From: Verrucomicrobiota bacterium | Lineage (GTDB): Bacteria > Verrucomicrobiota > Verrucomicrobiia > Limisphaerales > J093 | Reading direction: 5' to 3' | NCBI GenBank assembly: GCA_029556615.1 | Contig: JAKQDD010000086.1 | Coordinates: forward strand, 1-64,000 | Length of the DNA stretch: 64,000 nucleotides | Shown here: positions 1 to 7,440 of the stretch, in pieces | How positions within the stretch are numbered: the stretch's first letter is position 1 | How the letters are laid out: each line of letters begins with the position of its first letter | Made by a program: the position numbers and the translations under genes | Notes under the pieces: generated by a model | What the model was told of the DNA's origin: nothing | The model's input: the letters and a program-made list of their open reading frames with translations, nothing else | Database searches by the model: none

Positions 1-150
1 ACCGGGTGGGTTTCGCGCATTGGATTCCGAACTGGCCTGCTGACGCTGCACGTGCGGCATACTTCGGCGTCGCTCCTCATTCAGGAGAACGCCGACCCCG
101 ACGTGCGCGAAGACCTGGAACGGTTCTTCGCCCGCCTCGCGACGAGAAGC
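1..150 (+). pseudogene. YjbQ/UPF0047 family fragment, cut at both sides
   Basis: Reading frame 1 gives a stretch with the signature of the YjbQ (UPF0047) family, including [16 protein letters not shown] and a following DLERFF segment. YjbQ proteins are about 130-140 residues; only about 48 family-like residues are visible here. The gene enters from outside the window, and after about position 145 the frame carries unrelated sequence until a stop at 208-210. At the same point a different frame begins to match an amidohydrolase, so this is a rearrangement junction rather than an annotation boundary. The similarity is recognised by eye; the loss of the C-terminal half implies a non-functional remnant. 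Confidence 0.6.
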
Positions 151-764
151 GACTGTATCGCACGGTGCTGCCAAAGGACTACCGCGCCCTGCCGGTGCCC
201 CGGCCCGTGACCGGCACGGTGGTCGTGGAGGCCAGCCCGTGGGCCGAGGACAACCAGTGGGTGCTCGACCTTGCGGCCGTGGAACCGTTCATCGTCGGCA
301 TCGTCGGCAACCTGCCGGTCGGCACGAAGCAGTGTGCCGGGCACCTGAAGCGGTTTGCGGCGAACAAGGTCTTGCGCGGCATTCGCCTCCGCGACCGGAA
401 GCTGGAGGGCACACTGGATGACCGGGCGTTCACCAGCGATCTGAAACGCCTGGCTGACCATGACCTGTCGCTGGATTTGGTGGGTGGCAGCGAAGTTCTC
501 TCGTTTGCGGATCGGCTGGCGACGGAACTGACCCGTCTGCGGATCGTCATCGACCATCTGGCGGGTGTCAGAGTCGACGGCAAAGCGCCTCCGGCTGACT
601 GGGCGGAGAAGATGAGGGCGCTGGTGCCGAGGCGGAACGTCTATTTCAAAGTGTCGGGGCTGGTGGAAGGCACCGGCCGAAGCGATGGCACCGCACCCGG
701 TGACGTGGAGTTCTACCGTCCGGTGCTGAATCCCCAGCGCACGCTGCCCGAACTTAGTAGTTGA
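138..764 (+). pseudogene. Amidohydrolase family 2 (TIM-barrel) gene fragment, truncated at both ends
   Basis: From about position 140 the frame encodes the middle of a metal-dependent amidohydrolase-2 protein: [12 protein letters not shown], the TGTVVVEASPW strand, GNLPVG, FRGI-like RGIRLRD, and the IDHLAGV strand. The N-terminal metal-binding HxH strand (about 40 residues) is missing because YjbQ sequence is joined instead. The C-terminal strands that normally follow VLNP are replaced by QRTLPELSS and a stop. With both ends lost it should be inactive. Family members hydrolyse lactones or cyclic amides in sugar and aromatic catabolism; no substrate can be named. The 3' end overlaps the next gene on the opposite strand by 11 bases. 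Confidence 0.6.
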
Positions 765-990
765 ACAGGTCGCGCAGTGTGTAGGTCTTGCCCGTGGCCC
801 GGTTCAGCGCGGCGAGCACTCTCGACTGCGTGTTCAGGGTCAGCCGCCTGCCTTTGCAGGCACGGGACACCATCTTATGCGTCATTTCCACAGGTGAGGC
901 TGTCACAAGGTCGTGCGGCTTGAGGTTGTGCTCCCGCATGAGCCGGGCAATCGGCTGTTCTCCCAAGTTGCGTTCGATTTCCGGGTTCAT
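754..990 (-). CDS. Small conserved protein, probably helix-turn-helix-like (78 aa)
   Basis: A 78-residue protein with the pattern IARLMREHNLKPHDLV, THKMVSRACKGRRLT, SRVLAALN and a YTLRDLFNY end. The arrangement (short helix, basic central helix, then a helix beginning RVLAALN) resembles a one-domain XRE/Cro-like DNA-binding fold, and I recall similar short proteins from Verrucomicrobiota, but no function is known to me. It is the only apparently complete gene within the 1-1515 patchwork and runs opposite to its neighbours. The start ATG is at 988-990. A role as a transcription regulator is inference only. Confidence 0.6.
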   Translation of the reverse strand: MNPEIERNLGEQPIARLMREHNLKPHDLVTASPVEMTHKMVSRACKGRRLTLNTQSRVLAALNRATGKTYTLRDLFNY

Positions 991-1001
991 CCTGCGGTGC
1001 T

Positions 1002-1307
1002 GATTCTCTCCAGGGCGCTTCGCGTATTCAATGCCAGCAATGCACCCCCGAGATCGCCACCAAGAGCCCCACCGATGGCCTCGGTGAGTTCATCGACGGC
1101 CTCGGCCTCCGTTCGGTCGAGGAGCGCGAACGCGAACGCGATCGGGCCGAGCTGTGGCATTGGCGGAGCCGGACACGCCAGCTCATCGACGAGGATCGCC
1201 CGTTCCCGGACATGCCGGCCGTGGAGGGAGGACCGCGGTCCACCCGCCAGGACTGGCCTCTCGCCGCCGCCGTCGACGCGGGTCCCGTGGCCGCGCTTTG
1301 CGAGTGA
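1002..1307 (+). pseudogene. DUF4272-like remnant
   Basis: This frame has no convincing start codon but encodes an acidic/basic helix (SVEERERERDRAEL) followed by LWHWRSRTRQLI, which resembles the core of DUF4272-type proteins. Those are over 200 residues; here similarity covers only about 60 residues before the frame runs into repeat A and stops at 1305-1307. It is read as a decayed gene piece within the same scrambled segment as the YjbQ and amidohydrolase fragments. The family assignment is from memory of a short motif and is uncertain. Confidence 0.35.
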
Positions 1308-1515
1308 CACGTCGATGGACTGGTCTACCTTCGCACCATGACACAACCAAAGCCCAAAGGCTCCTGGATGATGCGGACCGGCGCAGGCTTCCGGGCGCGA
1401 TGGCGTCGTGGGCGGAGCGTTTCGCGCAAGGGCTGGCCGATGACCAGGAACGCAAGCGCTTGGTGGCAGCGCTCAGGGGCGAGTTGTCAACCATTTAGAT
1501 GCGACCCCATTGCCT
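1261..1515 (+). repeat. Dispersed repeat family A, copy A1 (internally shortened)
   Basis: This stretch is closely repeated at 11184-11525 and, in part, at 15224-15462 and 23038-23129, always in the same orientation. Shared landmarks are a CACCATGACACAACC segment, CTGGATGATGCGGACC, GGCTGGCCGATGACCAGGA and the terminal box ATGCGACCCCATTGCCT. Relative to A2 this copy lacks about 80 bases between the second and third landmarks. It lies between the DUF4272-like remnant and the arsR promoter. No transposase is encoded. Confidence 0.85.
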
Positions 1516-1545
1516 CCCCCGTTTGCGCTGACTTTGCGCCCGTGC

Positions 1546-1573
1546 TTGACATTGTTCGCTATATGGCGAATAG
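1546..1573 (+). promoter_or_regulatory. Promoter/ArsR operator candidate for arsRCM-acr3
   Basis: A consensus -35 hexamer TTGACA lies at 1546-1551. Immediately downstream is an inverted repeat, TTCGC at 1555-1559 and GCGAA at 1566-1570, in an AT-rich patch, as expected for an ArsR dimer blocking RNA polymerase. AATAGT (1569-1574) could serve as a -10 with a 17-base spacer. The same TTGACA-then-TTCGC arrangement occurs before the second arsR at 4597-4622. Autoregulation by ArsR is inferred from family behaviour. Confidence 0.6.
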
Positions 1574-1581
1574 TGCTAGCA

Positions 1582-1947
1582 ATGCGCGAGTTCATGAACC
1601 TCACCAAGGCGCTGGCGGACGCCAATCGGGTCCGCATGCTGCTGGCACTGCGGGAGCAAGAGTTGTGCGCCTGCCAGATCACGGAACTGTTTGGGCTGGC
1701 ACCCTCGACGATGTCCAAACACCTCTCCATCCTCTACCACGCGCAACTGGTCAAAACGCGGAAGGAAGGCCGGTGGGTGTTCTACTCTCTTCCTGGCAAA
1801 GAAGCCCCGCGGGCCGCTCGCCAAGCCCTGAACTGGGTTTGCGATTCTCTGGGGGAGGATGAGCAGGCTGCAAACGACGCCAAAGAGCTCAAGCGCCTTC
1901 TGAAAATCGACCCCAGCGAGCTATGCCGACGCCAATGCCAAAGATGA
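1582..1947 (+). CDS. arsR: ArsR-family arsenic-responsive repressor
   Basis: Winged-helix metalloregulator of 121 residues. ArsR-type proteins repress resistance operons and release DNA on binding As(III). The motif ELCACQI places C29 and C31 at the DNA-recognition region, matching the classical ELCVCE-type As(III) site. The helix-turn-helix runs through LAPSTMSKHLSIL, and the wing is at TRKEGRWVFYSL. A second Cys pair (LCRRQC) ends the protein and might contribute a ligand. The start at 1582 (MREFMNL) is preferred over an upstream ATG because the upstream option would bury the TTGACA promoter and operator inside the coding region. The stop overlaps the arsC start (ATGA). Confidence 0.93.
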   Translation: MREFMNLTKALADANRVRMLLALREQELCACQITELFGLAPSTMSKHLSILYHAQLVKTRKEGRWVFYSLPGKEAPRAARQALNWVCDSLGEDEQAANDAKELKRLLKIDPSELCRRQCQR

Positions 1948-2372
1948 AGGTGCTCTTTCTGTGCACCGGGAATTCCTGCCGCAGCCAAATGGCTGAAGGC
2001 TGGGCGCGCCATCTGAAGGGTGGCGTCATCGAGTCGCATTCGGCGGGCATCGAGAAGCACGGGATGAACCCGCACGCGGTCAAGGTGATGGCGGAAGCGG
2101 GCGTGGACCTGTCGGGACACTGCTCGAAGACGGTCAAGGACCTCGGCGCCGTCCACTTCGATTATGTGGTGACGGTCTGCAACCATGCCCACGAGCATTG
2201 TCCCCTCTTCCCAGGCAAGGCCAAGGTCATACACGTGGGATTCGAGGACCCGCCGCAGCTTACGAAGCACCTGCCGGATGGGGAGGAGAAACTGGCGGTG
2301 TATCGCCGGGTGCGGGATGAGATTCGCGCGTTTGTCGAGACCTTGCCAGAGGGTTTGACGGGTCTGGGGTGA
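1944..2372 (+). CDS. arsC: Arsenate reductase, low-molecular-weight phosphatase type
   Basis: Reduces arsenate to arsenite in the cytoplasm using thioredoxin electrons. The P-loop CTGNSCRS has nucleophile C7, with C12 and the R-S pair following. The redox pair C79 and C86 (VCNHAHEHC), seven residues apart, matches the C82/C89 spacing of the thioredoxin-coupled Staphylococcus-type enzyme, so this belongs to that class and not to the glutaredoxin-linked E. coli class. Numbering starts at 1944, whose ATG overlaps the arsR stop; an upstream ATG at 1923 would add seven residues. Length (142) is typical. The downstream product would feed ArsM and Acr3, and small thioredoxins are encoded a few kilobases away. 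Confidence 0.93.
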   Translation: MKVLFLCTGNSCRSQMAEGWARHLKGGVIESHSAGIEKHGMNPHAVKVMAEAGVDLSGHCSKTVKDLGAVHFDYVVTVCNHAHEHCPLFPGKAKVIHVGFEDPPQLTKHLPDGEEKLAVYRRVRDEIRAFVETLPEGLTGLG

Positions 2373-2453
2373 GGGGCAAGTGAGGAGCACGATGGCGGCG
2401 ATGCCGGATCGGGCGGTTGACGGGGTCTTGATTCTGATGAGAGAAAGCATGCC

Positions 2454-3359
2454 ATGAAGAGTAGCAAGACTGTGAATGATTCGGAATCGGTGCGCCAGAA
2501 GGTCCGGGAAGGCTACGGGAAGATTGCCGCGAGCGGGGGTTCGTGCTGCGGCACGGCGCCGACCTGCTGCGGTTCAACGCCGGTGGCTTCCGAGGACCTG
2601 GCCAAGCATATCGGGTACAGCACTGAAGAACTGGCTGCGTTGCCCGAGGGCGCGAACATGGGCCTTTCGTGCGGGAATCCCAACGCGCTGGCCGCCCTGC
2701 GAGCGGGTGAGGTTGTGCTCGACGTGGGAGCGGGTGGCGGTTTCGACGTCTTCATCGCTGGCCAGAAGGTGGGGGCGACCGGGCGGGCCATTGGGGTGGA
2801 CATGACGGCGGAGATGCTGGCGAAGGCGCGTCAGAACGTCGCCGCGTACCGGGAGCGCACGGGCCTGAACAACGTCGAGTTTCGACTTGGCGAAATCGAG
2901 CATCTCCCCCTCGCCGACGCCAGCGTCGATGTCGTGATCTCGAACTGCGTCATCAACCTCTCGCCCGACAAGCCGCAAGTGTGGCGGGAAATCGCGCGCG
3001 TGCTGAAACCGGGCGGGCGGGTGGCCGTGTCCGACTTGGCGTTGCTGAAACCGCTGCCGCCGGCCGTGGCCAAGAGTGCGGAAGCGCTGATCGGCTGTGT
3101 GGCGGGGGCCGTGCTGGTGCAAGAGACGGTGCGCATGGCCAAAGAGGCGGGCTTGGTGGACATCGTGACCCAGTCGAAGTCCGCCTACATCGACGGCATC
3201 GTGGATTGGCAGGACCCGCTTTACCAGAAGATCGTCGCCCTCCTGCCGGCGGGGACGAAACCGAGCGATTACATCACGAGCCTGGACATCAGGGCCGCAA
3301 AAGCCGGCTGGGCTCCTCCGGGCAGTGGTCTGCCTCGGCGCGGGGGGTGCTGTGGCTAG
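2454..3359 (+). CDS. arsM: Arsenite S-adenosylmethionine methyltransferase
   Basis: 301-residue class I methyltransferase that converts As(III) to methylated, partly volatile arsenicals. The SAM-binding glycine loop is [11 protein letters not shown] (about residues 88-98). The three catalytic cysteines of ArsM can be placed at C73 (LSCGNP), C165 (SNCVINL) and C215 (IGCVAG); the 50-residue spacing of the last two is exactly that of characterised ArsM. Extra Cys pairs C31-C32 and C38-C39, and a terminal CC, are common in bacterial ArsM and may hold As(III). A good Shine-Dalgarno-like GAGAGAAAG precedes the ATG. It follows arsC by 81 bases and precedes acr3 by 33, so it is likely cotranscribed. 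Confidence 0.94.
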   Translation: MKSSKTVNDSESVRQKVREGYGKIAASGGSCCGTAPTCCGSTPVASEDLAKHIGYSTEELAALPEGANMGLSCGNPNALAALRAGEVVLDVGAGGGFDVFIAGQKVGATGRAIGVDMTAEMLAKARQNVAAYRERTGLNNVEFRLGEIEHLPLADASVDVVISNCVINLSPDKPQVWREIARVLKPGGRVAVSDLALLKPLPPAVAKSAEALIGCVAGAVLVQETVRMAKEAGLVDIVTQSKSAYIDGIVDWQDPLYQKIVALLPAGTKPSDYITSLDIRAAKAGWAPPGSGLPRRGGCCG

Positions 3360-3392
3360 CCAACGGCACAACCCAACCCAAGGACGACTTGT

Positions 3393-4496
3393 ATGAGCAC
3401 GGATGCCATCACCGCGAACGCGGCCCCGGTGGCAGAACCGAAGCGACTGGCCTCTTTTGAGCGCTACCTGACCGTGTGGGTGTTGGTGTGTATGGTGGTG
3501 GGCGTGGCCTTCGGCAGACTGCTGCCCGGTATCACGGCAGCATTGAGCAAGCTGGAGTTTGGTCAAGGTTCGCAGGTGAACGTGCCGATTGGCGTGCTGC
3601 TCTGGCTCATGATCTACCCGATGATGCTCAAAGTGGATTTCAGCGCCATCGGCGGCATCGCAAGACGGCCCAAGGGATTGCTTGTGACGCTGTTTGTGAA
3701 CTGGCTGGTCAAGCCATTCAGCATGGCGTTCCTGGCCTGGGTGTTCATGCAGCATGTCTTTGCGGCATGGATCGGGCCAGACATGGCCAAGGAATACACC
3801 GCCGGGCTGATCATCCTTGCGGCGGCGCCCTGCACGGCGATGGTCTTCGTCTGGAGCTACCTCACCGATGGCGATCCGGCGTACACATTGGTTCAGGTGG
3901 CGGTAAACGACCTGATCATGCTGGTGGCCTTCGCGCCCATCGTTATGTTCCTGTGCGGTGTGGCCGACGTCATTGTGCCGGGCAAGGTGCTGATGACCTC
4001 GGTGGTGGTATTCATCGTCATTCCGCTGACGGCGGGGTGGCTGACACGCACGGCGTTGCTGAAGTCGCACGGCAAGAAGTGGTTTGAGCAGAAGTTACTG
4101 CCGAAGTTCCATCCGGTGATGATCGGCGCGTTGCTGCTGACGTTGGTGCTGATTTTCGCTTTCCAGGCGGAGAACCTGACGACGCGTTGGTTCGCGGTGC
4201 TGCTCATCGCCGTACCCATCATCATCCAGGTCTATTTCAACTCCTCGCTGGCGTATCTCATGATGCGCTGGTTCAAGGTGCCGCACAACGTGGCGTCGCC
4301 GGGGGCGTTGATTGGGGCGAGCAACTTCTTCGAGCTGGCGGTGGCGGTGGCGATCACACTCTTCGGCGCGGGTTCAGGTGCAGCGCTGGCGACGGTGGTC
4401 GGCGTGCTGGTCGAGGTGCCGGTCATGCTCTCCGTGTGCCGGATCTGCAACCAATCGCGCGCGTGGTATCAGAAGGTGGCCGGTGCCGGAGGGTGA
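3393..4496 (+). CDS. acr3: ACR3-family arsenite efflux permease
   Basis: Inner-membrane As(III)/H+ antiporter of the BART superfamily, 367 residues and about ten hydrophobic segments. The diagnostic motif AAPCTAMVFVWS (about residues 146-157) contains the Cys essential in ACR3 proteins, and GASNFFELAVA (about residues 309-319) is the second conserved half-site. The ribosome-binding site AAGGACG lies shortly upstream of the ATG. It is the last gene of the first arsenic operon and would export the arsenite made by ArsC. No odd features were seen. Confidence 0.95.
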   Translation: MSTDAITANAAPVAEPKRLASFERYLTVWVLVCMVVGVAFGRLLPGITAALSKLEFGQGSQVNVPIGVLLWLMIYPMMLKVDFSAIGGIARRPKGLLVTLFVNWLVKPFSMAFLAWVFMQHVFAAWIGPDMAKEYTAGLIILAAAPCTAMVFVWSYLTDGDPAYTLVQVAVNDLIMLVAFAPIVMFLCGVADVIVPGKVLMTSVVVFIVIPLTAGWLTRTALLKSHGKKWFEQKLLPKFHPVMIGALLLTLVLIFAFQAENLTTRWFAVLLIAVPIIIQVYFNSSLAYLMMRWFKVPHNVASPGALIGASNFFELAVAVAITLFGAGSGAALATVVGVLVEVPVMLSVCRICNQSRAWYQKVAGAGG

Positions 4497-4596
4497 CGGG
4501 AGATGCCCACGATGCAGGGGCGTCGGCCTGTACGTTTCATGGCCGGCACCGCCAAACGCGCGCAATGCGCGCAGTCGGGGTGAGATGGTTCCGCGC

Positions 4597-4622
4597 TTGA
4601 CACTATTCGCCAATTCGCTAAG
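4597..4622 (+). promoter_or_regulatory. Promoter/ArsR operator candidate before the second arsR
   Basis: TTGACA at 4597-4602 is followed by an AT-rich block beginning TTCGC (4606) and ending TTCGCTAAG (4614-4622), 12 bases before the arsR2 start. The arrangement copies the site before the first arsR, and a third variant (TTTGCGACTTTGCTAAA) lies before the permease gene. The shared core suggests the two ArsR proteins see similar DNA. This was deduced by eye alignment. Confidence 0.55.
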
Positions 4623-4634
4623 TTACGCCTCGCC

Positions 4635-4940
4635 ATGGCCAACAAACGGTCCGTCACGCAATTCAAAGCCCAGGCCCAGGTGTTCAAGGCGCTGGCGCAT
4701 CCGGGGCGCCTGCTCATGCTCGACGAGTTGTCGCGGGGCGAGCGCTGCGTGTGCGAGTTGGCAGCCCTGGTGGGATCGGAGATGCCGACGATTTCGCGAC
4801 ACCTGTCCGTGCTGCGAAATGCCGGGATCGTGGACGACGACAAGCGGGGCGCCCAGGTATTCTATCGGCTGGTCACTCCGTGCGTGATGAACTTCTTCCA
4901 GTGCGTGGCATCGGTGCGGGAGCAGAAGGCAAAACCCTAG
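4635..4940 (+). CDS. arsR: Second ArsR-family repressor
   Basis: 101-residue winged-helix protein. The motif ERCVCELAALV is the canonical As(III)-binding CVC of ArsR, followed by the recognition helix MPTISRHLSVLRNAGIV and the wing KRGAQVFYRL. It differs clearly from the first ArsR (shorter, different tail), so it is not a recent duplicate. Its stop codon is the first three bases of repeat B copy B1. It probably controls itself and the permease-to-ccdA genes downstream, given the related operator candidates at 4597 and 5169. Confidence 0.93.
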   Translation: MANKRSVTQFKAQAQVFKALAHPGRLLMLDELSRGERCVCELAALVGSEMPTISRHLSVLRNAGIVDDDKRGAQVFYRLVTPCVMNFFQCVASVREQKAKP

Positions 4941-5117
4941 CGAGGCGCCGCCTCAGACCCAGTCGAGTCCCCAGGCACATGAAGACCCTGCTGTGCTTGC
5001 CCACCCCTCTTCCGCGCCTCGCTAATGTAGAGTCCTCGACGGAAGGTGGGGAGGCTTGGAACGGCAGGGGCCAAACTTGACCTGTTGACCCCATGTTCCA
5101 CAAGTCGAGGACTCTGG
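4938..5117 (+). repeat. Dispersed repeat family B, copy B1 (two nested-stem modules)
   Basis: About 180 bases, starting at the arsR2 stop codon. Module I is bounded by GCGAGGCGC (4940-4948) and its complement GCGCCTCGC (5014-5022). Module II is bounded by a perfect 12-base inverted repeat, AGAGTCCTCGAC (5029-5040) and GTCGAGGACTCT (5104-5115). Similar elements occur at 33819, 36993 (reverse), 39330 (module II only) and 58328, with a short module I piece at 43213. It carries no open frame of note and could be a small mobile or structured-RNA element. Confidence 0.88.
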
Positions 5118-5168
5118 CAGGCCGCCGCAGGGCGGATTGTCCTGCCGTCGATTTTTCTTGCATTATCC

Positions 5169-5185
5169 TTTGCGACTTTGCTAAA
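5169..5185 (+). promoter_or_regulatory. Possible third ArsR operator, before the permease gene
   Basis: TTTGCGACTTTGCTAAA lines up with the TTCGCCAATTCGCTAAG core upstream of arsR2, keeping TT, GC and GCTAA at equivalent positions. It lies 36 bases before the permease ATG. This would place the permease-thioredoxin-ccdA genes under the same arsenic control even though repeat B1 separates them from arsR2. The match is by eye and approximate. Confidence 0.4.
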
Positions 5186-5220
5186 TGTCTTAACCGCGGA
5201 ATGAAGAGGGTTCTTGCGCC

Positions 5221-6567
5221 ATGAATGCGTTCGCTGCCACAACCCCAAACGACGGGCTCGGCCGCGAACTCAAGATCTTTGCCTGGATGGCGGGCGTGTT
5301 CCTCGTCGCCTACTTCCTGCCGCTCTCCAATCCGAAGATCACGACGGCGATCCAGGAGGCGTTCAAGCTGCTGCAATGGTATGCGCGCAACCATACGCTG
5401 GCCTGTGTTGTGCCCGCGCTGTTCATCGCCGGGGCGGTCATGACGTTCCTATCCCAGGCCTCGGTCATGCGCTACCTGGGACCGAACGCGAACAAGCCGC
5501 TGGCCTACAGCGTGGCGTCCGTGTCGGGCGGCATCCTGGCGGTCTGCTCGTGCAGCGTGCTGCCGGTGTTCGCCGGCATCTACCGGCTGGGGGCGGGCCT
5601 GGGTCCGGCCAGCGCATTCCTGTACTCGGGTCCGGCGATCAACATCCTCGCCATTTTCCTGACGGCTCGGGTGCTGGGCTTCTCGATGGGTCTTTGGCGG
5701 GCCATGGGAGCGATTGCGTTCGCCTTCATCATCGGTCTGCTGATGGCCGTGATCTTCCGGCATGAGGAGCACGAGCGCGTGGCGGCACAGGCGGTTCTGC
5801 CGGAGCCCGAGGCGCCGAAGCGCCCCCTGTGGAGAACCTCGGTCTTCTTCGCCTGTCTCGTGGCCTTCCTGGTCTTCAGTGACTGGTATAACCCGGGGGA
5901 TGTGATGGTGCGCCCCGTCGCTGGCGGCTCGTTCGCGGCGGTCTCCCTTCAAGAAACGCGCGATGAGGTGATGTTCCAACTCAAGGAGGACTGGGCCGGG
6001 CATCGCAGCGGCGACAAGATCACGTTGGCCAAACGCGACCTCGCGGCGGTGGACGAGGCCAAGACGTGGGTCATTGCCGTCCATCACGCTCGCTGGTATC
6101 TGGCTGGCGTGATGGGCCTGGCGGTGTTGCTGATGACCTGGCGTTGGATGGACCGCGGGGAGGTTGGCCAATGGATGCACAACACCTGGGACTTCGCCAA
6201 ATTGCTGGTGCCGCTGCTGTTTGGTGGCGTGTTTGTGGTTGGTTTCATTGGCGCGCTCATCCCCGACGCCTACGTTGCGTCGCTCGTCGGCGACAATTCG
6301 GTCAAGTCCAACCTCGTCGCCAGTGTCCTGGGTGCAGTCTGGTATTTCGCCACCCTGACGGAAATCCCGATCTGCGAGGCGCTGGGGAAACTGGGCATGG
6401 CGCCCGGGCCGATGCTGGCGCTGTTGCTGGCTGGGCCGGCGGTTTCGCTGCCGAACATGCTTGTGGTCCGCGGCGTGATGGGCACGAAGAAAACGCTCGT
6501 GTTCACCGGCCTGACCATCGTGATGGCCGCGGTCACGGGCTTGGTTTACGGCGTGTTGCGGGCGTGA
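5221..6567 (+). CDS. ArsP/YraQ-type (DUF318) permease
   Basis: 448-residue polytopic inner-membrane protein of the DUF318 permease family, which includes the organoarsenical exporter ArsP. The signature VCSCSVLPVFAG (about residues 107-118) with its Cys pair and the later TLTEIPICEALGKLGMAPGP segment are both present, one in each half of about four membrane spans. A soluble stretch of roughly 80 residues (about 190-285) separates the halves. Next to ArsM and ArsR, export of trivalent methylated arsenicals is a reasonable role, but members also handle other substrates. The start is 104 bases after repeat B1. Confidence 0.85.
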   Translation: MNAFAATTPNDGLGRELKIFAWMAGVFLVAYFLPLSNPKITTAIQEAFKLLQWYARNHTLACVVPALFIAGAVMTFLSQASVMRYLGPNANKPLAYSVASVSGGILAVCSCSVLPVFAGIYRLGAGLGPASAFLYSGPAINILAIFLTARVLGFSMGLWRAMGAIAFAFIIGLLMAVIFRHEEHERVAAQAVLPEPEAPKRPLWRTSVFFACLVAFLVFSDWYNPGDVMVRPVAGGSFAAVSLQETRDEVMFQLKEDWAGHRSGDKITLAKRDLAAVDEAKTWVIAVHHARWYLAGVMGLAVLLMTWRWMDRGEVGQWMHNTWDFAKLLVPLLFGGVFVVGFIGALIPDAYVASLVGDNSVKSNLVASVLGAVWYFATLTEIPICEALGKLGMAPGPMLALLLAGPAVSLPNMLVVRGVMGTKKTLVFTGLTIVMAAVTGLVYGVLRA

Positions 6568-6628
6568 AGCGCGCGGCGTGAAACGCATGATGTGAGCAGT
6601 CACACTGAAGGAAGCGAAAGAGCACACT

Positions 6629-6871
6629 ATGCACATCCTGGTCATTGGGCCCGGCTGCACCAAGTGCAGGACACTGGCGCAGCTGACGGAACAGGCCGTC
6701 AGGGAGCTCGGCGTCACCGCTGAAATCAACAAAGTCACCGACCTCAAGCAGATCATCGCCCTGGGGGTGATGCTGACGCCCGCGTTGGCGATCAACGGCA
6801 ACGTCAAGGTCGTCGGCAAAGTACCCAGCGTGGCTGAAATCAAGACGCTGCTGCAACAGGCGGCCGCGTGA
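6629..6871 (+). CDS. Small thioredoxin-fold redox protein (redox-active disulfide protein 2 type)
   Basis: 80 residues with an N-terminal CxxC (GPGCTKCRTL), the conserved cis-proline region TPALAINGNV and a C-terminal helix. This is the short glutaredoxin-like family found beside DUF318 permeases. It probably keeps cysteines of the permease or of the downstream Cys-rich protein reduced, and no signal peptide is visible, so it acts in the cytoplasm. Its stop overlaps an in-frame ATG at 6868, though the next gene more likely starts at 6910. The ribosome-binding site is AGGAAG. Confidence 0.85.
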   Translation: MHILVIGPGCTKCRTLAQLTEQAVRELGVTAEINKVTDLKQIIALGVMLTPALAINGNVKVVGKVPSVAEIKTLLQQAAA

Positions 6872-6909
6872 ACCGTGCAGAGCGCAGACTGGAGAGCGAA
6901 AGGGAATTC

Positions 6910-7401
6910 ATGAGCAACAGAACCGTCAGCTTCGTTGGTGGCGGGCGTGTGACGCGCATTCTCCTGGAAGGGTGGCGGCGCGTGAACGGGCTGCCGGGAA
7001 ACACAGCGCTCAGCGATTGCAGCGCCGAGGCGTCGGCGAAACTCAAAGCGCGGTTTCCAACGGTTCACGTGGGAGCAGACACTCGCGTGCCGGCGGCCCA
7101 GGACATCGTGTTTCTGGCCGTCCATCCGCCGGTGATGGCGGAGGTCGCCTCGGCCATCAGGGGCAGCCTCAAGGCCGGTGCTCTGGTCGTGTCGCTGGCT
7201 CCCAAGTTCACGATTGCCAGGCTCACGCCCGCCCTTAAGCGAATGGTCTGCGGCTCAGCGCGGACGCTGCTGGAATCCGGCCTGACGCCCGCCGAGGTGA
7301 TGGACCTGATTCCGGTTAAACCGCTGGTGGAAATGGAACCTCAAGTTGCCGAGATGCACCGGACACGGCTGCCCGGCCTCTACCAGAGGATCAAGCCTTG
7401 A
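6910..7401 (+). CDS. Pyrroline-5-carboxylate reductase-like protein with internal deletion
   Basis: The N-terminal ~105 residues form the NAD(P)-binding Rossmann half of the P5CR/F420-dependent oxidoreductase family (SFVGGGRVTRILLEGW, then FLAVHPPVM). After SLAPKFTIARLTPAL the sequence jumps directly to the family's C-terminal helix (RMVCGSARTLLESGLTPAEVMDLIPVKPL). About 90-100 residues that normally hold the end of the Rossmann fold and most of the dimerisation bundle are absent, yet the frame is kept: 163 residues against about 260. Such proteins often accompany these permease/thioredoxin operons. This copy is probably catalytically dead or a reduced variant. The start at 6910 is preferred (AAAGGGAA precedes it). 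Confidence 0.7.
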   Translation: MSNRTVSFVGGGRVTRILLEGWRRVNGLPGNTALSDCSAEASAKLKARFPTVHVGADTRVPAAQDIVFLAVHPPVMAEVASAIRGSLKAGALVVSLAPKFTIARLTPALKRMVCGSARTLLESGLTPAEVMDLIPVKPLVEMEPQVAEMHRTRLPGLYQRIKP

Positions 7402-7440
7402 ACCAGACACCCTGAACAAATCCTCAAGTCGATCCTGACC

